DNA of 52,933 nt from a virus: IMG/VR virus record IMGVR_UViG_3300048818_000172, positions 1-52,933 of that record; one strand, written 5' to 3'. Under the pieces are notes generated by a model. The model did no database searches and was not told the origin of the DNA. It worked only from the letters and a program-made list of their open reading frames with translations. Positions 1-7,073 of the stretch are shown in pieces. Numbering within the stretch: the first letter of the stretch is position 1; the number at the start of each line of letters is the position of its first letter. Position numbers and translations under genes: made by a program.

Positions 1-99
1 GGCCGCCAGGCTCAAGGAACAGCGCGAGCGCGAGGAGGCAGAGCGGGCCCGAATCCAGGCGATCGAGGATGAGAACAAGAAGCTGCGCGAGGCCGAGGA
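1..99 (+). repeat. Terminal overlap, left copy (identical to 52298-52396)
   Basis: Bases 1-99 match 52298-52396 exactly and then diverge at base 100 (a versus g). An exact overlap of about this length is typical of a k-mer assembler ending a circular contig inside a repeat or a variant bubble. It supports a circular or circularly permuted genome of about 52,297 bp. Confidence 0.9.
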
Positions 100-763
100 A
101 GCGCGGTTGAAGCTGCTCAGGGAGGCCGAGGAAGCGCGGATCAAGGCCGAGGCCGAGGAACGGGCCGAACAGCAGCGGGCCGAGGCGGAGCGGCTGCGCG
201 TGGAGCGCGAAGCCCTGGACGCCGAGCGAAAGAAGCTCGAAGCCGAGCAGGTCCAGCGCGAGGCCGAGGGCCGCAAGGAACGCGACCGGCTAATCGCCGA
301 GGCCACCGCCTACCAGCAGAAGCAGCAGGCTGAACGCTGGGCCGAACAGGAACGGATCAACGCCGAGCGTGCCGAGCTGGACCGCCAGCGCGCCGAGCTG
401 CGGGCCCAGCAAGAGGAATCGGCCAGGATCGAGCGGGAGCGCGTGGCCAAGGTCGAGGCCGAACAGCAGCGCATCGCCGATGAGCAAGTGGCCGAACAAC
501 GGCGCCTGGCTGCACGAGAGGCCGAGGCCAAGCGGATCGAGGATGAGGCCGCCGCAGCCGAACAGAAGCGGCTCGACAAGATTCGCATGGACGCCGAGGA
601 GCTGGCGCACAGGCAGGCCGAGGAAGCCAAGGCCGAGGCCCAGCGACCGGACAAGGAGAAGCAGGCCAAGATTTACGGTCAGATTATGAAGCTGGTGCAG
701 GACTGGAACCGGCTCCAGCAAAAGATCGGAAAGCCTGAAAAGCTGATAGCGCGGATTGTCTGA
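2..763 (+). CDS. Coiled-coil phage protein, C-terminal part (5' end lies across the contig junction)
   Basis: The frame is open from base 2 to a TGA at 761-763. It is nearly all charged heptad-like helix rich in Glu, Ala, Arg and Lys (repeated EAEEARIKAEAEERAE-type units), ending in a less repetitive segment (QIMKLVQDWNRLQQKIGKP). It is the 3' part of the gene that begins at 51927. Joining the two through the shared 99 bases gives about 377 residues in frame. Long coiled-coil proteins of this kind commonly lie beside ERF or RecT genes in phages, and ERF follows here at 1589. A role in recombination or DNA handling is inferred from position only. Confidence 0.8.
   Translation, partial: AARLKEQREREEAERARIQAIEDENKKLREAEEARLKLLREAEEARIKAEAEERAEQQRAEAERLRVEREALDAERKKLEAEQVQREAEGRKERDRLIAEATAYQQKQQAERWAEQERINAERAELDRQRAELRAQQEESARIERERVAKVEAEQQRIADEQVAEQRRLAAREAEAKRIEDEAAAAEQKRLDKIRMDAEELAHRQAEEAKAEAQRPDKEKQAKIYGQIMKLVQDWNRLQQKIGKPEKLIARIV
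542..603 (+). repeat. Second terminal overlap block (identical to 52872-52933)
   Basis: These 62 bases equal the last 62 bases of the contig. Together with a shared block at 362-414 / 52692-52744 they show that the contig end is collinear with the contig start. The end copy carries 33 extra bases (11 codons), placed between the first and second blocks. Confidence 0.85.
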
Positions 764-854
764 GGCGGCCACCTGGTCGTTCACAAGGAGTAAGGCCCAA
801 CAGGGCCACCAAGCCGCGAGACGGTTGGCGATGACACCGCGACGTTAACAGCGG

Positions 855-1060
855 GTGAGAATCGGCCGCAGGCCGCATGGAAGCGGCCTACCAAGGCGCC
901 ACAGGGCCCGCAACGCCGCCTTACTTGTCGGCAGCGGTCGGCCGGGTTCAATTCCCGGCGGCGCCACTGCAAGAACCGGGGAATCGGGAGGCCCTTCCTC
1001 CCGACAGTCACCTGGGACTTGTGACCGCTTCGTTCCGTGGCCCTACCACGGAGCCAAAAC
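855..1060 (+). ncRNA. Candidate structured RNA or leader with several strong hairpins
   Basis: Bases 764-1112 hold no convincing gene but several short perfect inverted repeats: 870-876/883-889 (AGGCCGC/GCGGCCT), a T-arm-like hairpin 942-958, 984-991/997-1004 (TCGGGAGG/CCTCCCGA), 1007-1011/1021-1025 (GTCAC/GTGAC) and 1034-1040/1046-1052 (TCCGTGG/CCACGGA). The density of stems suggests a folded transcript between the coiled-coil gene and the next small gene. It could be a degenerate tRNA plus an intercistronic leader. No known RNA family is recognised. Confidence 0.35.
895..966 (+). other. tRNA-like element (T-arm and acceptor stem), probably degenerate
   Basis: A textbook T-arm (CCGGG, loop TTCAATT, CCCGG at 942-958) is followed by CGGCGCC and A. 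Six of these bases pair with GGCGCC at 895-900, giving a 72-nt cloverleaf-sized span. However, the middle does not form a normal 5-bp anticodon stem with a 7-nt loop (best is GCCG/CGGC around a 10-nt loop), and the D-arm is poor. I therefore do not call a functional tRNA. Confidence 0.3.
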
Positions 1061-1112
1061 CACGGGCCGGCGTGGGGAGCGAACCGGCCAACTTTTCACA
1101 CACGGTAGCCAC

Positions 1113-1304
1113 ATGACCAAGACACAGGCCAAGAAACTGAAAGCCGGCGACCGGGTTATCTGGAAGCATGGCAAGTTCGAGGTCGGCGGAACGGTCGTAG
1201 GAAAAAAGTGGAATACGGTGTGGATCAATTGGGACGATGGTTTTCAGAAAGTGCATTACGCCGAAACGATGGACTATGTTTTCACAGCCCCGAGGACACC
1301 ATGA
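1113..1304 (+). CDS. Small basic protein of unknown function, possible SH3-like fold
   Basis: It encodes 63 residues (MTKTQAKKLKAGDRVIWKHG...). The alternating hydrophobic strands with KAGDRVIW, GTVVGKKWNTVWINWDDG and VHYAETMDYVF resemble a small SH3/Tudor-like beta barrel of the kind often found in phage early regions. I chose the ATG at 1113. The frame is open upstream, but there the sequence looks non-coding. It overlaps the next gene by ATGA at 1301. The function is unknown. Confidence 0.65.
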   Translation: MTKTQAKKLKAGDRVIWKHGKFEVGGTVVGKKWNTVWINWDDGFQKVHYAETMDYVFTAPRTP

Positions 1305-1585
1305 TCGAGAACACAGGCGGCCCCGCCTTCCCGTCAACAATGCACGAAAGGATACGTTGGCCGGGAGGAACGCGGCCAGGGGGGTTAAGCGAGACAAGCG
1401 ATCCTTACCAGGTCAGCTATCCCGGCATGACCCTACGCGATTACTTCGCCGGCCAAGCGCTGATCGGATGGCTGTCCACCTATTCCCATTCACAAGGGAA
1501 AGAGGCCAACATGGTCGAAGCCGAAGCATATGCGAAATCGGCCTACGAGCTGGCCGATGCGCTTCTCAAAGAAAGGAACAAGTGA
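1301..1585 (+). CDS. Conserved small phage protein (GGPAFP ... GMTLRDYFAGQAL type)
   Basis: The 94-residue product starts MIENTGGPAFPS and contains YPGMTLRDYFAGQALIGWL followed by a helical C-terminus (YAKSAYELADALLKERNK). This pattern is common to small accessory proteins next to phage recombination genes. The ATG overlaps the stop of the preceding gene (ATGA), indicating translational coupling. The ERF gene follows after 3 bases. The biochemical role is unknown. Confidence 0.8.
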   Translation: MIENTGGPAFPSTMHERIRWPGGTRPGGLSETSDPYQVSYPGMTLRDYFAGQALIGWLSTYSHSQGKEANMVEAEAYAKSAYELADALLKERNK

Positions 1586-1588
1586 ACC

Positions 1589-2425
1589 ATGAGCGAAGAA
1601 ACACTACCAGGCAACGGCCTGGCCCAATCAACCGGGGTAACCAACCCCCTCGTGCTGATCGAGCGCATGATCGAGAAGGGCGTCGACCCTACCGCGCTCC
1701 GTCAGATGATGGACTTATCGGAGCGCTGGGAGACCAATCAAGCGGCCAAGCGCTTCGCCGAGCGAATCACCATGTTTCAGTCGAAGTGCGAGGCGGTCTA
1801 CAAGGGCCGCGCGGCGCAATTCGATGAGAAAGACGGCAGCGGCAACAAGACCGGCAACAAGGTCGCGGCCTACAAATTTGCGTCTTACGATGACATCATG
1901 GCCGAGGTGCAACCGATCCTGGCCGAGTGCGAAATCGTCGTCACGTTCAGCACCGACGAGCCGAAGGAAGGCCGCCCCGGGCTCAGCGGAAAGTGCCGCG
2001 TGCGGGTAGGGCAGCACACCGAGGATAGCTACCTCTTCCTGCCCATCCCCGAGATGAAAGTGAACGCCACACAGAAATTCGGCGCCGCGCTCAGCTATCT
2101 CAAGCGCTATCTGCTGTGCGCGGCCCTCAACATCCGCACGACCGACGTTGACGACGACGCCGGGACACAATTCGACACCATCACCGCGAAGCAGCAGGCC
2201 ACCCTGGACGGCTACCGCCAGCAGATCGAGGACGTGCAGGCCAAGGCCACCGGCCAGGGCGTCGTATTCGACAACCCGTTCAGCATGGCCCGCTTCTGGC
2301 AGTGGGCCAAGTGCAAGACGTTCGCCGAGCTGCCAGCCGAGAAGTATGGCGAGGCGGCCAAGCTGCTGAACGAGAAGAAGTGCCGGCTCGAAGAAGAGGT
2401 CGCGGCGAAAGGGGGCGCGAAGTGA
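1589..2425 (+). CDS. erf: ERF-family single-strand annealing recombinase
   Basis: This 278-residue protein has the typical ERF core. An N-terminal helix region (LSERWETNQAAKRFAERITMF) is followed by YKFASYDDIMAEVQPILAECEIVVTFS, then MKVNATQKFGAALSYLKRYLL, which is the hallmark of the family, and TTDVDDDAG. ERF proteins bind ssDNA and anneal complementary strands during phage recombination, usually paired with an exonuclease. That partner is present at 2579. The C-terminal third is helical and variable. The ATG at 1589 lies 3 bases after the preceding stop, and the gene overlaps the next small gene at GTGA. Confidence 0.93.
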   Translation: MSEETLPGNGLAQSTGVTNPLVLIERMIEKGVDPTALRQMMDLSERWETNQAAKRFAERITMFQSKCEAVYKGRAAQFDEKDGSGNKTGNKVAAYKFASYDDIMAEVQPILAECEIVVTFSTDEPKEGRPGLSGKCRVRVGQHTEDSYLFLPIPEMKVNATQKFGAALSYLKRYLLCAALNIRTTDVDDDAGTQFDTITAKQQATLDGYRQQIEDVQAKATGQGVVFDNPFSMARFWQWAKCKTFAELPAEKYGEAAKLLNEKKCRLEEEVAAKGGAK

Positions 2426-2592
2426 GGAACGAGCTGCGGATGATCTTGTCCAGAGACCAACTAACAAAGCTCATCAATGATTTGATGGACCTGTTGGCCG
2501 GCGAGTGCGATGCGGTTCGCCTTGCTTCCGACGATCCGTTGGCCATGACCACATTGTTAGAGCTGGGGGAGGTTTCCCATGCTGTACCATGA
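2422..2592 (+). CDS. Small helical protein between annealase and exonuclease
   Basis: It encodes 56 residues (VRNELRMILSRDQLTKLINDLMDLLAGECDAVRLASDDP...). The GTG at 2422 overlaps the ERF stop, and an ATG at 2440 is the alternative start. It also overlaps the exonuclease start at 2579, so the three genes form one tightly coupled unit. No family is recognised. Its location suggests a partner or modulator of the recombination pair. Confidence 0.6.
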   Translation: MRNELRMILSRDQLTKLINDLMDLLAGECDAVRLASDDPLAMTTLLELGEVSHAVP

Positions 2593-3223
2593 CGTCGAAC
2601 AGGGATCTGAACTCTGGTTCCGTCTCCGCCTGGGCGTGCCCACGGCCAGCAATTTCGACATGATCCTCACGCCGGCCAAGGGCGAGCCGAGCACCTCGCA
2701 GCGCAAGTTCATCGCGCAGCTCATCGGCGAGACCCTGGCCGCGTTCCTCCCGGCCAACGCGCCCAACTACACCTCGCGGGCGATAGATTGGGGCCAGCAG
2801 ACGGAGAAGGAGGCCAGGGACTTCTACGGCATGGAACGCGACACCGACGTTTCCAATGGCGGATTCGTCGAGACAGACGACAAGCGATTCGGTTGCTCGC
2901 CGGATGGATTGATCGGACTTCAACAACTCCCGTCTGGCCTATGGGTCTGCAAGGGCGGCCTGGAACTGAAATGCCCACAGCCCACAACGCACGCCGGCTA
3001 CCTGATGGACGGGCAGAAAGTGCCGCACGAGTACCGGTGGCAAGTGCAAGGCGAGCTGGTCGTGACCGGCGCCCGCTGGTGGGATTTCATGAGCTACTGC
3101 CCAGGCCTTCCGCCGCTCCTCGTGCGCGTCGAGCCCAACGGCGATACCGACCGTTTGCGCGTGGCCCTGGACCGGTTCCACGGCAACTATGTGTTGGCGC
3201 TGGCCAAGGTCAGGGGGAAATAA
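2579..3223 (+). CDS. YqaJ/lambda-exonuclease-type 5'-3' exonuclease
   Basis: The 214-residue product matches the family's usual length. The family core is visible: QGSELWFRLRLGVPTASNFD near the N-terminus, a central helix pair, CSPDGLIG (catalytic Asp), then LELKCPQPTTHAGYL (E-x-K motif) and QVQGELVVTGARWWDFMSY. These are the metal-binding and bridging residues of PD-(D/E)XK nucleases. The enzyme is expected to resect dsDNA ends, producing ssDNA for the ERF protein encoded just upstream. The start at 2579 follows a GGGGGAGG ribosome-binding site. Confidence 0.92.
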   Translation: MLYHDVEQGSELWFRLRLGVPTASNFDMILTPAKGEPSTSQRKFIAQLIGETLAAFLPANAPNYTSRAIDWGQQTEKEARDFYGMERDTDVSNGGFVETDDKRFGCSPDGLIGLQQLPSGLWVCKGGLELKCPQPTTHAGYLMDGQKVPHEYRWQVQGELVVTGARWWDFMSYCPGLPPLLVRVEPNGDTDRLRVALDRFHGNYVLALAKVRGK

Positions 3224-3224
3224 C

Positions 3225-3464
3225 ATGCGCCACCTCTACGAACTGGAGCGGACCATCAACGACGAGTTGAACCGCTACACGGTGGACTGCGACGGCGACC
3301 CGGACGATTGCGACTTCACCGCGAAGATGGCCCGGACGATCTACGACGCCCATATCAAGCCGCTTGTGCATGCGCTGACCGAGGCGGCCCAGGCCTGCAA
3401 TGAACCCAATTCCCATCTCTGCCGACTTCTCAACGCGGCCATTGCCAAAGCCGAGGGCCGGTAG
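3225..3464 (+). CDS. Small acidic helical protein, unknown
   Basis: It encodes 79 residues (MRHLYELERTINDELNRYTVDCDGDPDDCDFTAKMARTIYDAHIKP...). It is predicted to be mostly helical with an acidic Cys-containing loop. The ATG follows the exonuclease stop after one base, so it is probably co-transcribed. No family is recognised. Bases 3465-3604 after it carry no gene that I can support. Confidence 0.65.
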   Translation: MRHLYELERTINDELNRYTVDCDGDPDDCDFTAKMARTIYDAHIKPLVHALTEAAQACNEPNSHLCRLLNAAIAKAEGR

Positions 3465-3604
3465 TACACTTCTTCCTCAGACCACTTGCCCGGTCTCCCC
3501 GACACCGAATACATTCGCTCCACGCCGGCCTCCCCAGGGTCACTTCTACCGGGCAAGGGTCTTGACCTTGACGGGGGCCGGCTGGTTTTCTGCGGAGCCG
3601 CTCG

Positions 3605-3919
3605 ATGCGCAAAGAAACTCTGGAAGAAATGACAGCCAAATGCGCTGAACTGTACCGCCAATCTCTCTTGCATTCAGCCCGAATCCTTCCGCGCGTCACG
3701 GAATTAGGCAAGCACCTGCTGACTATTCGAGAGGAAGGCCCTCCCCGGGATTTCTTCCAGACCGCCGAAGAGGAAATGGGTATGCACCCCATGCAGGCGG
3801 CGATACTGCTGCTCGCTGGCTGCATTGAGCTAAGCCCCGAAGAGTGGAACACCCTTCAGCTTTGCGCGGCGCTGGCCGAGGCCGAGGCTAAGCGATTCGA
3901 GAAGGAGGATGGGCTGTGA
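3605..3919 (+). CDS. Hypothetical helical protein
   Basis: The 104-residue product (MRKETLEEMTAKCAELYRQSLLHSARILPRVTELGKHLL...) is predicted to be all-helical with an acidic C-terminus (LAEAEAKRFEKEDGL). The start follows a gap of about 140 bases. The stop overlaps the GTG of the next gene (GTGA at 3916-3919), indicating coupling. The function is unknown. Confidence 0.65.
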   Translation: MRKETLEEMTAKCAELYRQSLLHSARILPRVTELGKHLLTIREEGPPRDFFQTAEEEMGMHPMQAAILLLAGCIELSPEEWNTLQLCAALAEAEAKRFEKEDGL

Positions 3920-4761
3920 AAAACGATCCTCTTGACATCAACCCGCCGGCAATCGTCCGGCAGGCCGAGACTCCCGACGCCGAGCTGGTCGGCAAGATCA
4001 AGGATGCCTGGAAACGATTCCAGACCGCAGGCCGCTCAATGTGCACCGAGGGCGAGACCATAGGCGAGTGGCTAGAAGCCTGGAAAAAGCGAAATCCAGG
4101 CAAGCTCAAGGCGTTCGTCGCCGAATATCTGCCGTTCAGCTACAGATGGGCCAAGAAACTTTGCCACACGGCAAGACAGGCCATTGCAGATAGGGAAAAC
4201 CCGGAGGAACTTAGTTCCCCTGAGCGCCTTGAACGAAACCTCAAGATTCTGAACGAAGATATTCCAGAGAAAGAGGTTGAGCCGACCGCACCCCCCGCGC
4301 CCGGCAGTGTCGACGCAGCCCTTGCACCGGCCGGAGAGGGGCCACCTCGCGAGCCGGGCGACATGACGCCGGAGGAGGCCGAACAGGACAGAATCGAAAC
4401 GGCGTTGAAGGCCGCGATCAAGAAAGCGCTGGACAAGTGCAAGCGCTGCTCGCGCATCGGCGTGGCCAGCTGCAAAAGCTGCAAGGCCAGGGTCTACGAC
4501 CTGATGCACCCCACGGAGACGCCGGACACCTCGAAGCCGAAGAAGCCGAAGAACACTAGCGGCCAGGCGCTCTTCCTCTGGCCGCAGTATCACAAGGTTT
4601 TCGGCGAGACCGTGCGCGCGGTCGACACGATTTGCAACGGATACGGCATCCCAAGAGTCAACTCCGAGGCCGAAGCGCTGCGTACCGAAATTCGAGCATG
4701 GAACATTCGGTTCAAGGCGTGGACGGCCAAGGTTACGAAGCAAAAACCACCCGAGGCTTGA
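3916..4761 (+). CDS. Hypothetical protein with a central four-cysteine zinc-ribbon-like motif
   Basis: It encodes 281 residues in three parts. The helical N-terminus (about 1-95) holds FSYRWAKKLCHTARQ, reminiscent of small DNA-binding proteins. A Pro/Glu-rich linker follows (about 118-155). The C-terminal part has CKRCSRIGVASCKSC (C-x2-C-x7-C-x2-C) and a WPQYHKVFGETVRAVDTICNGYG segment. The cysteines suggest a structural zinc. It lies between the recombination pair and the helicase, so a DNA-related role is plausible but unproven. The GTG start is set by overlap with the preceding stop. Confidence 0.65.
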   Translation: MKNDPLDINPPAIVRQAETPDAELVGKIKDAWKRFQTAGRSMCTEGETIGEWLEAWKKRNPGKLKAFVAEYLPFSYRWAKKLCHTARQAIADRENPEELSSPERLERNLKILNEDIPEKEVEPTAPPAPGSVDAALAPAGEGPPREPGDMTPEEAEQDRIETALKAAIKKALDKCKRCSRIGVASCKSCKARVYDLMHPTETPDTSKPKKPKNTSGQALFLWPQYHKVFGETVRAVDTICNGYGIPRVNSEAEALRTEIRAWNIRFKAWTAKVTKQKPPEA

Positions 4762-4762
4762 G

Positions 4763-4990
4763 ATGAAAACGAAACTTTCTCCGCAAGATGCCTGGTGGCG
4801 GGTCTATGACGAAGCCTTTGCAAAGGACTGGACTTTTCGCCGCGCGGCTTCGTGGTTTTTCTGCATGTACCATTACTGGCCGCCCACGAACCTTGCGGGC
4901 ATGCCGCGGCGGGAGTTCGACTGGTATCGCAGTGTTCAGGACGTTCCGCTAACCGCGTTAATCGCTTACCGAGAATGCCCAGGAGCGTAG
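4763..4990 (+). CDS. Small protein sharing a C-terminal module with the adjacent helicase
   Basis: This is a 75-residue protein. Residues 24-67 line up with residues 474-518 of the helicase encoded immediately downstream. Shared positions are TFR, A, Y, WP, T, MP, EFD, YR, V and DVP, with LI at the end. The two are therefore probably built from the same ancestral module, by partial duplication or by splitting of a gene. It may bind the helicase or the same ligand. It lies 1 base after the preceding stop and its own stop abuts the helicase ATG. Confidence 0.7.
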   Translation: MKTKLSPQDAWWRVYDEAFAKDWTFRRAASWFFCMYHYWPPTNLAGMPRREFDWYRSVQDVPLTALIAYRECPGA

Positions 4991-6553
4991 ATGGATCGCC
5001 CACGCTGGCCCCTGCAACTGTTCGGTCACCGCGCCGTGCTCGAAGCATTCGACGCCGGCCACCGGACCGTTTGCCTCACCTCGCCGACCGGCACGGGCAA
5101 AACCGTGATGGTGGAGGACATCCTGAAAGACTTCTTGCACCTCGGCAAGCGGTGCGTGCTTTACACCAACCGAAAGATGCTCATTGACCAGCTCAGCAAG
5201 TCGCTCGACGAGGCCGGCATTCCGCACGGGGTTCGCTCGCCCGACCATGACGACGAGCGGCACCTCGACATGCAAATCAGCTCCATCCCCACGGAGGTCA
5301 AGCGCTGGAACAAGCCAGGGTGGGACCTGCACGACGCGCACCTGGCCGTGATCGACGAAGCCCATTTGAACACGGGCGAGGGGGCCCGCAAGATACGCGA
5401 TCGGCACCTCGAAGCCGGCTGCCTCATCCTCGGCCCCACGGCAACGCCGATCGACATGGGCGACTTCTACGAGCACCTCGTCGTGGCCGGCCGCGTCTCT
5501 GACGGCCGCGCCTGCGGGGCCCTGGTGCTCGCCCATCACTACGCGGCCGACGAGCCGGATTGGGCGGAGTTCAACAAGCTCAAGAAGGGCAGGAAGATCG
5601 ACGAGGAGGCCGACAGCATCAGCGCAGCCGAGGCCGACAGCGCGATTATGAGGCCCGGCATCTTCGGCCGCGTGATCGACAACTACCGCCGGTTCAACCC
5701 CGAGCAGCGGCCGACGATCCTATTCGGTCCCAACGTGGCCGGCAGTCTGGCGTTCGCCGAGCAATTCACCGCAGCCGGGATCGAGGCGGTGCATATCGAC
5801 GGCGACGACGTGTGGATCCGCGGCCGGCTCTACAAGAGCAGCCAAACGACCAGGGCAAAGGTATTGGAGGCAAGCAAAGATGGACGTGTCAAAGTCATCT
5901 GTAACCGGTTCGTCCTTCGAGAAGGCGTTGACGCTCCCTGGCTCAGTCATGGCATCTTCGCCACTATCTTCGGTTCGCTTTCGAGTTACCTCCAAAGTGG
6001 TGGGCGCCTTCTCCGTAGTAACGGTGGAGTGGCTGGAGTCACCATTCAAGACCACGGCGGCCATTGGTGGCGATTCGGGAGCCTGAATATCGATCGCCAG
6101 TGGATGCTGGGCCTCACCAATTCGAGCATGTTGGGGATGCACGGCGACCGGTCTCGCAAGCTGCCGAGGCCCAGCCCCTGCCCGCAATGCAAGGAAGTTC
6201 AAATCTGGAAATCGGCCACCTGCCAATTCTGCGGCTGGGTCGCCAAGCCGGGCGCCAAGGTCTCACGGCCGGTCGTGCAGACGAACGGCGAGCTGCGGGA
6301 GATGGTCGGCGACGTGTGGAAGCCGCGGCGCGTCTACACGCGACCGGACGGGCCGGCGAAATGGAAACGCATGTATTACCGGTCGCGGCAACCCAAGGCA
6401 AAGGGCCGGACGTTCCGCGCGGCCATGGCGCTCTACGCCACAGAAAACTACTTCGCATGGCCGGACACGCGTTGGCCGTACATGCCCATCGACGAGTTCG
6501 ACCGATACCGGCGAGTGATCGACGTTCCCGAGGACTGCCTGATTCAAGAATAG
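4991..6553 (+). CDS. SF2 (DEAD/DEAH-type) helicase with zinc ribbon and C-terminal add-on
   Basis: The protein has 520 residues. Walker A SPTGTGKT is at 31-38, the DEAH box (VIDEAH) at 120-125, motif III-like GPTATP at 148-153, and motif VI-like QSGGRLLRS at 335-343. This is the RecQ/UvrB-like SF2 plan often found in phage replication modules, sometimes as the only helicase. A CxxC...CxxC zinc ribbon (397-414) follows the helicase lobes, then a C-terminal module (474-518) that also occurs in the small gene at 4763. It is expected to unwind DNA during replication or recombination. The ATG at 4991 directly follows the preceding stop. Confidence 0.9.
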   Translation: MDRPRWPLQLFGHRAVLEAFDAGHRTVCLTSPTGTGKTVMVEDILKDFLHLGKRCVLYTNRKMLIDQLSKSLDEAGIPHGVRSPDHDDERHLDMQISSIPTEVKRWNKPGWDLHDAHLAVIDEAHLNTGEGARKIRDRHLEAGCLILGPTATPIDMGDFYEHLVVAGRVSDGRACGALVLAHHYAADEPDWAEFNKLKKGRKIDEEADSISAAEADSAIMRPGIFGRVIDNYRRFNPEQRPTILFGPNVAGSLAFAEQFTAAGIEAVHIDGDDVWIRGRLYKSSQTTRAKVLEASKDGRVKVICNRFVLREGVDAPWLSHGIFATIFGSLSSYLQSGGRLLRSNGGVAGVTIQDHGGHWWRFGSLNIDRQWMLGLTNSSMLGMHGDRSRKLPRPSPCPQCKEVQIWKSATCQFCGWVAKPGAKVSRPVVQTNGELREMVGDVWKPRRVYTRPDGPAKWKRMYYRSRQPKAKGRTFRAAMALYATENYFAWPDTRWPYMPIDEFDRYRRVIDVPEDCLIQE

Positions 6554-6581
6554 TTCGCCCTTTCACCCCAGGAGTAAGAAA

Positions 6582-6893
6582 ATGGCCCGCAGAAAGAAAC
6601 CAGCAGATGAGCCGGACATGGAGCAAGGCTACATCCCCGGCACGGAGCCTCCCCGAGTTCCTGCCGTCGACCAGGCGGCCAAGCTGTACCACAAGGTGAT
6701 GCTCGATCGCGTCGAGCTGACCAAGGAGGAACACGAGGCGATGGCCAACCTCGTCGAGAAGATGATCGAAGCCGGCCTGCAATACTACGAGACCAAACAG
6801 GGGCTCGAAGTCAAGCTGACCAGCAAGTCCAAATGCACAGTGAAGCCGGCCAAGAAGAAGCATCCGACCGACGACAACGAGAGCACGAGCTGA
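6582..6893 (+). CDS. Conserved small phage protein (GYIPGTEPP type)
   Basis: It encodes 103 residues: a basic N-terminus (MARRKKPADEPD), the segment MEQGYIPGTEPPRVPAVDQAAKLYHKVMLDRVELTKEE, a helix, and a Lys-rich tail. Proteins with this GYIPGTEPP...ID.AA pattern are widespread in phage recombination and replication clusters, without a known activity. An AGGAG-type site precedes the ATG. The spacing suggests it is in the helicase operon. Confidence 0.75.
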   Translation: MARRKKPADEPDMEQGYIPGTEPPRVPAVDQAAKLYHKVMLDRVELTKEEHEAMANLVEKMIEAGLQYYETKQGLEVKLTSKSKCTVKPAKKKHPTDDNESTS

Positions 6894-7019
6894 ACCATGC
6901 AAAGCTGGATACCAACAGAGAGGGCCCTGCCAAAAGAGGGCCGAGTGGTGGAGACGAAGGTGGACGGCCAGCCCGGTTCCTTCCTTCGCTTGAAGCTGGT
7001 CGGCCCCCTCTGGCTGTTG

Positions 7020-7031
7020 CCCTGCGGAGGG
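7020..7031 (+). repeat. 12-bp direct repeat, left (target duplication)
   Basis: CCCTGCGGAGGG lies just outside the left inverted repeat and encodes PCGG in the interrupted gene. It is identical to 8511-8522. Confidence 0.85.
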
Positions 7032-7053
7032 TAATTACATACTTGGCTCACCA
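7032..7053 (+). repeat. 22-bp terminal inverted repeat, left
   Basis: It begins TAATTACATACTTGGC and ends TCACCA. Its TAA terminates the split DUF551 frame. The probable ribosome-binding site of the methyltransferase (GAAGGAAA) lies just inside it. Confidence 0.88.
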
Positions 7054-7073
7054 CGCGAAGGAAATCTGAACCG

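Noticed and set aside
1-603. Long terminal direct repeats of a linear genome
   Set aside because: The two ends diverge after 99 bases inside one coding frame, which fits circular assembly over variants better than defined terminal repeats.
895-966. Functional tRNA
   Set aside because: The T-arm and acceptor fit, but no normal anticodon stem-loop or D-arm can be drawn.
877-1116. 79-residue frame over the hairpin-rich leader
   Set aside because: Its composition is not protein-like, it overlaps the T-arm-like element and strong stems, and the true downstream gene starts at 1113 in another frame.
3400-3648. 82-residue + strand frame between two genes
   Set aside because: Low-complexity Pro/Thr composition and overlap with real genes on both sides. 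No ribosome-binding site.
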